DNA of 8,731 bases from Campylobacterales bacterium (GTDB taxonomy: Bacteria > Campylobacterota > Campylobacteria > Campylobacterales > Arcobacteraceae): the NCBI GenBank assembly GCA_019752775.1, contig JAIELU010000148.1, positions 1 to 8,731 of the forward strand, read 5' to 3'. A program made the translations under genes and the position numbers. The notes below the pieces were generated by a model. The model made no database searches, was not told where the DNA came from, and worked only from the letters and a program-made list of their open reading frames with translations. Positions 6,055-8,731 of this stretch are shown in pieces. The first letter of the stretch is position 1, and each line of letters opens with the position of its first letter.

Positions 6055-6083
6055 TCACACCTCCATATTGTTTAGATAATGTA

Positions 6084-6089
6084 ATTATA
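6084..6089 (-). promoter_or_regulatory. Candidate -10 box of the small-RNA transcript
   Basis: The minus strand reads TATAAT at 6089-6084, a perfect -10 consensus, with TTTGTT as the closest -35-like sequence at 6112-6107 (17-bp spacing). It lies 45 nt after the kinase stop codon and drives leftwards into the candidate RNA. Chance matches are common at this AT content. Confidence 0.4.
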
Positions 6090-6121
6090 ACATCTTTTTA
6101 GATTAAAACAAACTGAATTAA

Positions 6122-6137
6122 TAAAAATTATTTTTTA
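6122..6137. repeat. 16-bp direct repeat, right copy overlapping the kinase stop codon
   Basis: TAAAAATTATTTTTTA, identical to 5949-5964 and 173 bp from it. Bases 6135-6137 are the stop codon of the histidine kinase gene. The two copies enclose 157 bp with the promoter, micro-ORF and long inverted repeat, as if a segment had been inserted between the kinase stop and its terminator. Confidence 0.55.
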
Positions 6138-7502
6138 AAAAGATAAGATAATTGTTGTACCAATATTTTCTTTACTTTTAATTGTAATTATACCTTTATG
6201 AATAGCTATTATCTTTTTTAAAATAGACATTCCAAGTCCTGTTCCACCTGAATTTTTGTTTCTACTTTTATCTGTTCTATAAAATTTTTCAAATATTTTT
6301 TCTTGTTCCCCTAATGGAATACCTATTCCAAAATCTTGAATTGAAATATTAAAAGAATCACCATTTTTATAGCTTTTTACTATAATTTGTGAATTCTTAT
6401 GACTAAATTGAATAGCATTTTTTAAAGCATTTTTTAATGCTATTTTTAAAAGATTTGGAAAACCTCTAAATTCTATACTATCTTCTAATATAAAATTAAT
6501 TTCAACTTGATGTAATTTTGCAAAACTTTTAACTTCATTTATTGATTCATCAATTAATTCATCAAAATAAAAAGTTTCTTGATCCTCTATAATTAAATCT
6601 TTTTCATTTTTTGCCAAAAATAGTAAATCATTGATAGTTTGTTCTATTAAAGTTAATTCATTTAAAGAATTATTTAATGCATTTTTATATTCGTTTAGAG
6701 TTCTTTCTTTTCTTAGAGTAACTTCAATTTCACCTCTTATGATTGTAAGTGGTGTTTTTAATTCATGGGAAGCATCGGAGCTAAATTGAGAAATTCTTTC
6801 AAAAGAAGATTCTAATCTACTAAGTAAATTATTTACTTCGTGGATTAATTGGTTTATTTCATCTTGATTTTTTGTTGTTTTTACTCTTGCTGATAAATCA
6901 TTTGCATTTATTTGTTTTAATTCAAATAATATATTTTCTATTGGGGAGAATGATTTGTAGATTAGGAAATTGCCAGCAATTATTGCTAATATTAAAATAA
7001 TAGGTAGAATGAAACATAAAATATATAGAATATTTTCTAAAGTTGATGTAAGTATTTCTTTTGTTGTTACTACTTCAATTATTACATTTTTCTCACCATG
7101 AAAATCTATTTTTATTCTACTTACTAAAAAGTCATTTTGTTCTTCAAATGTAATTATGCTTGGTTTTAATTTATTTAGATATTTGTCATTATGTTCTATA
7201 TGATTAGGAAAATTTTGTGTTTGGATGATCATTTCATGTGTATTGTCATCTAATATTCTTATGTATAAAGGCTCAAAATTATACTCTTTATCTTCATCTA
7301 ATATAGTATTTGTAATTTTATCTTTTTCTAATAAATCATCTGTAATATCTAAAATTATTACTTTTAGAGTTGCTTGAAGTTTATCTAATGTTGATATTTC
7401 AAGTGCTTTGTATAATGAAATAGAGAAAATTATAAGAATTACTGCTTGTATTAAAAAGCTATAAATTAAAAGTTTTTTCTTTATTGATAGATTATTTATC
7501 AC
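6135..7502 (-). CDS. Membrane sensor histidine kinase
   Basis: This 455-residue two-component sensor should phosphorylate the response regulator encoded just upstream. Order of parts: first membrane segment about 10-32; extracytoplasmic sensor region about 33-155; second membrane segment about 156-182; HAMP linker about 183-235; dimerisation/phosphoacceptor domain with H246 (SHELKTP); ATPase domain with N box N358/N362, G1 box DFGIGIP (390-396), F box FEKFYRTD and G2 box GGTGLG (419-424). All catalytic motifs are intact. The sensor region matches no named domain I recognise, so the signal is unknown. The start is GTG at 7502, inside the regulator gene (11-nt overlap); AGGA lies ten bases upstream, so translational coupling is likely. 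No ATG is available before the first membrane segment. Confidence 0.95.
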   Translation of the reverse strand: MINNLSIKKKLLIYSFLIQAVILIIFSISLYKALEISTLDKLQATLKVIILDITDDLLEKDKITNTILDEDKEYNFEPLYIRILDDNTHEMIIQTQNFPNHIEHNDKYLNKLKPSIITFEEQNDFLVSRIKIDFHGEKNVIIEVVTTKEILTSTLENILYILCFILPIILILAIIAGNFLIYKSFSPIENILFELKQINANDLSARVKTTKNQDEINQLIHEVNNLLSRLESSFERISQFSSDASHELKTPLTIIRGEIEVTLRKERTLNEYKNALNNSLNELTLIEQTINDLLFLAKNEKDLIIEDQETFYFDELIDESINEVKSFAKLHQVEINFILEDSIEFRGFPNLLKIALKNALKNAIQFSHKNSQIIVKSYKNGDSFNISIQDFGIGIPLGEQEKIFEKFYRTDKSRNKNSGGTGLGMSILKKIIAIHKGIITIKSKENIGTTIILSF

Positions 7503-8160
7503 TTATTTTGAATCCTATTCCTCTTACTGTTTTTATTAATTTATTTTCAAAATTTTTATCTATTTTATTTCTTAATCTATAAATATAAACATTTACAATA
7601 TTGCTAATATTTGAATCTTCAAAAGAAGATAAAGCTGAATTTATTGTAGTTTCACTCAGAACTCTATCTTTATTTTTTATTAGATATTCAAGTAGGGCAA
7701 ACTCTTTTGCTGTTAAAGTAATATTTTCATTTGCTCTAATTGCAGTTTTATTTAATAAATCTAGTTCCAAATCACCTATTGAGATTTTTGTTTGACTTGA
7801 ATTTATGGTTCTTAGTTGTACTCTAATTCTTGCCAGTAATTCAGCAAAAGAAAAAGGTTTCGCCAAATAATCATTTGCACCAATATCTAAGCCTTTAATT
7901 TTATCTTCAATTGAATCTTTAGCTGTTAACATGATAATTGGAGTTTGGTTTTTTGAAGCTCTTAAAGCTTTACAAACTTCCATTCCATCTTTAACTGGAA
8001 GCATAATATCAAGTAAAATTAAATCATATTCATTTACACTAGCAAGGTATAATCCTTCATCACCATTTGTTGAAGAATCAATTATGTAGCATTCTTCTTC
8101 TAACCCTTTTTTTAAAAAGTTAATTATTTTTATATCGTCTTCTATTATTAAAATCTTCAT
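7492..8160 (-). CDS. OmpR/PhoB-family response regulator
   Basis: This 222-residue transcription factor has a receiver domain (1-118) and a winged-helix DNA-binding domain (about 125-220). Receiver residues are complete: acidic pair D8/D9 (IIEDD), phospho-acceptor D51 (LILLDIMLP), T79 (MLTAKD) and K101 (LAKPF). The C-terminal part shows LTAKEFALLEYLI, the recognition-helix region with NVYIYRLRNKID, and the wing TVRGIGFKI. It is the likely partner of the kinase whose gene overlaps it by 11 nt. It starts 3 nt after the metallophosphoesterase stop with no good Shine-Dalgarno sequence, so its translation may depend on that of the upstream gene. The DNA target is unknown. Confidence 0.96.
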   Translation of the reverse strand: MKILIIEDDIKIINFLKKGLEEECYIIDSSTNGDEGLYLASVNEYDLILLDIMLPVKDGMEVCKALRASKNQTPIIMLTAKDSIEDKIKGLDIGANDYLAKPFSFAELLARIRVQLRTINSSQTKISIGDLELDLLNKTAIRANENITLTAKEFALLEYLIKNKDRVLSETTINSALSSFEDSNISNIVNVYIYRLRNKIDKNFENKLIKTVRGIGFKISDK

Positions 8161-8163
8161 AAA

Positions 8164-8730
8164 TTATTCTACACTTTTTGAGATTAATTTAACTATGGTT
8201 ATTTCTGCATTTGCCTTATATCTAAGTTTTATTCCCCAAGTTCCTAAGCCTTTATTTACATAAATAGCTGTATTTTTTTTATAAAATATTCCTGCAAGAA
8301 AAGGTTGTACAAGTCTTACAAAATAATGAAAAGGATAAATTTGTCCACCATGTGTGTGTCCACATAAAAAAAGGTTTGCATTAGAGTCAACGGCAATCTT
8401 ATAATCTTTTGGTTGGTGAGAGATAAAAATTGAGGCTTCATTTAAAAGATAGTTTTTTATTTTTTGTTCTTCTCTTTTTATACCAAAAAACTTTGAAAAT
8501 CTATCAGGAAGTCCAGCAATGAATATAGTTTCACTTTTATAGGTAAATTTTTCACAAGAATTATCCATAAAAATAAAATTAGTAAGTTCGTTTTTTAGAT
8601 TTTCTAAACCATAAAACAAATCATGATTTCCACTTATATAATATACTTTAAATTTTAAAGTATTTAATATTTGAAGTTGATTTTTAATAAATTTTACTTT
8701 TGTATCAATTATATCTCCAGTTATCACACA
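8164..8730 (-). CDS. Calcineurin-like metallophosphoesterase, YkuE-like (5' truncated by window)
   Basis: The frame is open to the window edge, so the N-terminus, including the first metal motif (DxH) and any membrane anchor, is missing; about 188 residues are visible. The remaining dinuclear-metal motifs are present in order: GDIID near the visible start, GNHD (YYISGNHDLFYG), the His of FISHQP and GHTHGGQ. The C-terminal stretch YVNKGLGTWGIKLRY is typical of the YkuE-like group, predicted membrane-associated phosphohydrolases that include some UDP-diacylglucosamine hydrolases. The substrate here is unknown. It is 3 nt upstream of the response regulator gene, so the three genes are probably one transcript. 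A GTG at 8727 is in frame but falls in the strand leading to the GD motif and cannot be the true start. Confidence 0.9.
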   Translation of the reverse strand, partial: CVITGDIIDTKVKFIKNQLQILNTLKFKVYYISGNHDLFYGLENLKNELTNFIFMDNSCEKFTYKSETIFIAGLPDRFSKFFGIKREEQKIKNYLLNEASIFISHQPKDYKIAVDSNANLFLCGHTHGGQIYPFHYFVRLVQPFLAGIFYKKNTAIYVNKGLGTWGIKLRYKANAEITIVKLISKSVE

Positions 8731-8731
8731 A

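Larger units (their letters stand above)
5914..6077 (-). ncRNA. Candidate structured small RNA / micropeptide transcript in the groEL-kinase gap
   Basis: No family is recognised. On the minus strand a TATAAT box (6089-6084) would start a transcript near 6077, and the terminator at 5949-5914 would end it, giving about 160 nt. Near its 5' end AAACAATATG (6073-6064) pairs perfectly with CATATTGTTT (5979-5970), a 10-bp long-range stem enclosing 84 nt. Inside it, GAGCTTATCAC (6049-6039) can pair with GTGAACTC (5995-5988) with bulges, and AAACT-ATTA-AGTTT (6013-6000) forms a small hairpin. The first G of a GGAGGT ribosome site (6064-6059) is part of the long stem. The design resembles folded type I toxin messages such as AapA of Helicobacter, but the peptide is shorter. 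It could instead be the kinase 3' UTR or a degraded element. The full 338-nt gap also holds the two opposing terminators and two copies of a 16-bp repeat. Confidence 0.38.

Noticed and set aside
6058..6064. CACCTCC on the plus strand, identical to the anti-Shine-Dalgarno sequence of 16S rRNA
   Set aside because: It is simply the complement of the minus-strand GGAGGT ribosome site; no other rRNA-like sequence surrounds it.
5965..6121. Segment between the 16-bp repeats as a MITE or insertion-sequence remnant
   Set aside because: No terminal inverted repeats at its ends; the 10-bp inverted repeat is placed asymmetrically inside, and no transposase trace is present.
8725..8727. GTG as start of the metallophosphoesterase
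   Set aside because: It falls in the strand preceding the GDIID metal motif; the family needs an earlier DxH motif, so the gene continues past the window edge.
1..8731. CRISPR array, tRNA, rRNA, transposase or integrase
   Set aside because: No regularly spaced repeats, no cloverleaf or rRNA-like sequence, and no mobile-element protein was seen in any frame.

Overview
The window looks like a chromosomal segment of a low-GC Campylobacterota (Epsilonproteobacteria) bacterium, most likely an Arcobacter relative. The evidence is the strongly AT-rich coding sequence, the 85-residue GroES, the compact housekeeping operon and the protein sequences as I know them from that group. No database search was possible, so genus is an inference.

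Layout: (1) Positions 2-1099 (+) hold the 3' part of a signalling gene: the end of a receiver domain, a PAS domain and a long coiled coil. (2) Positions 1137-1670 (-) encode an exported cyclophilin-type prolyl isomerase, convergent with gene 1 and sharing a hairpin terminator with it. (3) Positions 1816-3754 (+) form a tight housekeeping operon: thioredoxin-like [2Fe-2S] ferredoxin, panD, a YbaB/EbfC-family protein and ispA. Gaps are 14 nt, an 8-nt overlap and 4 nt. (4) Positions 3790-5895 (+) are the heat-shock unit: a near-consensus sigma-70 promoter, a CIRCE operator abutting its -10 box, groES and groEL overlapping by one base, and a strong terminator. (5) Positions 5797-6134 are a 338-nt gap without a conventional gene, but it is not empty (see below). 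(6) Positions 6135-8730 (-) form an operon transcribed leftwards: a YkuE-like metallophosphoesterase cut by the window edge, an OmpR/PhoB-type response regulator and a membrane histidine kinase. Gaps are 3 nt and an 11-nt overlap.

Functionally the middle block is core metabolism and protein folding: beta-alanine for coenzyme A, farnesyl diphosphate for quinones and undecaprenyl carriers, and the HrcA-controlled chaperonin. The flanks are signal transduction.

The least explained part is the gap between groEL and the kinase gene. On the minus strand it has a consensus TATAAT box, a perfect GGAGGT ribosome-binding site in front of a 12-codon ORF, a 10-bp long-range inverted repeat that would pair the two sides of the transcript, and a Rho-independent terminator. 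Two identical 16-bp copies of TAAAAATTATTTTTTA lie around it, one overlapping the kinase stop codon and one just before the terminator. This suggests a small structured RNA, possibly a micropeptide or type I toxin-like transcript, inserted between the kinase gene and its terminator. It is a hypothesis; no known RNA family was recognised.
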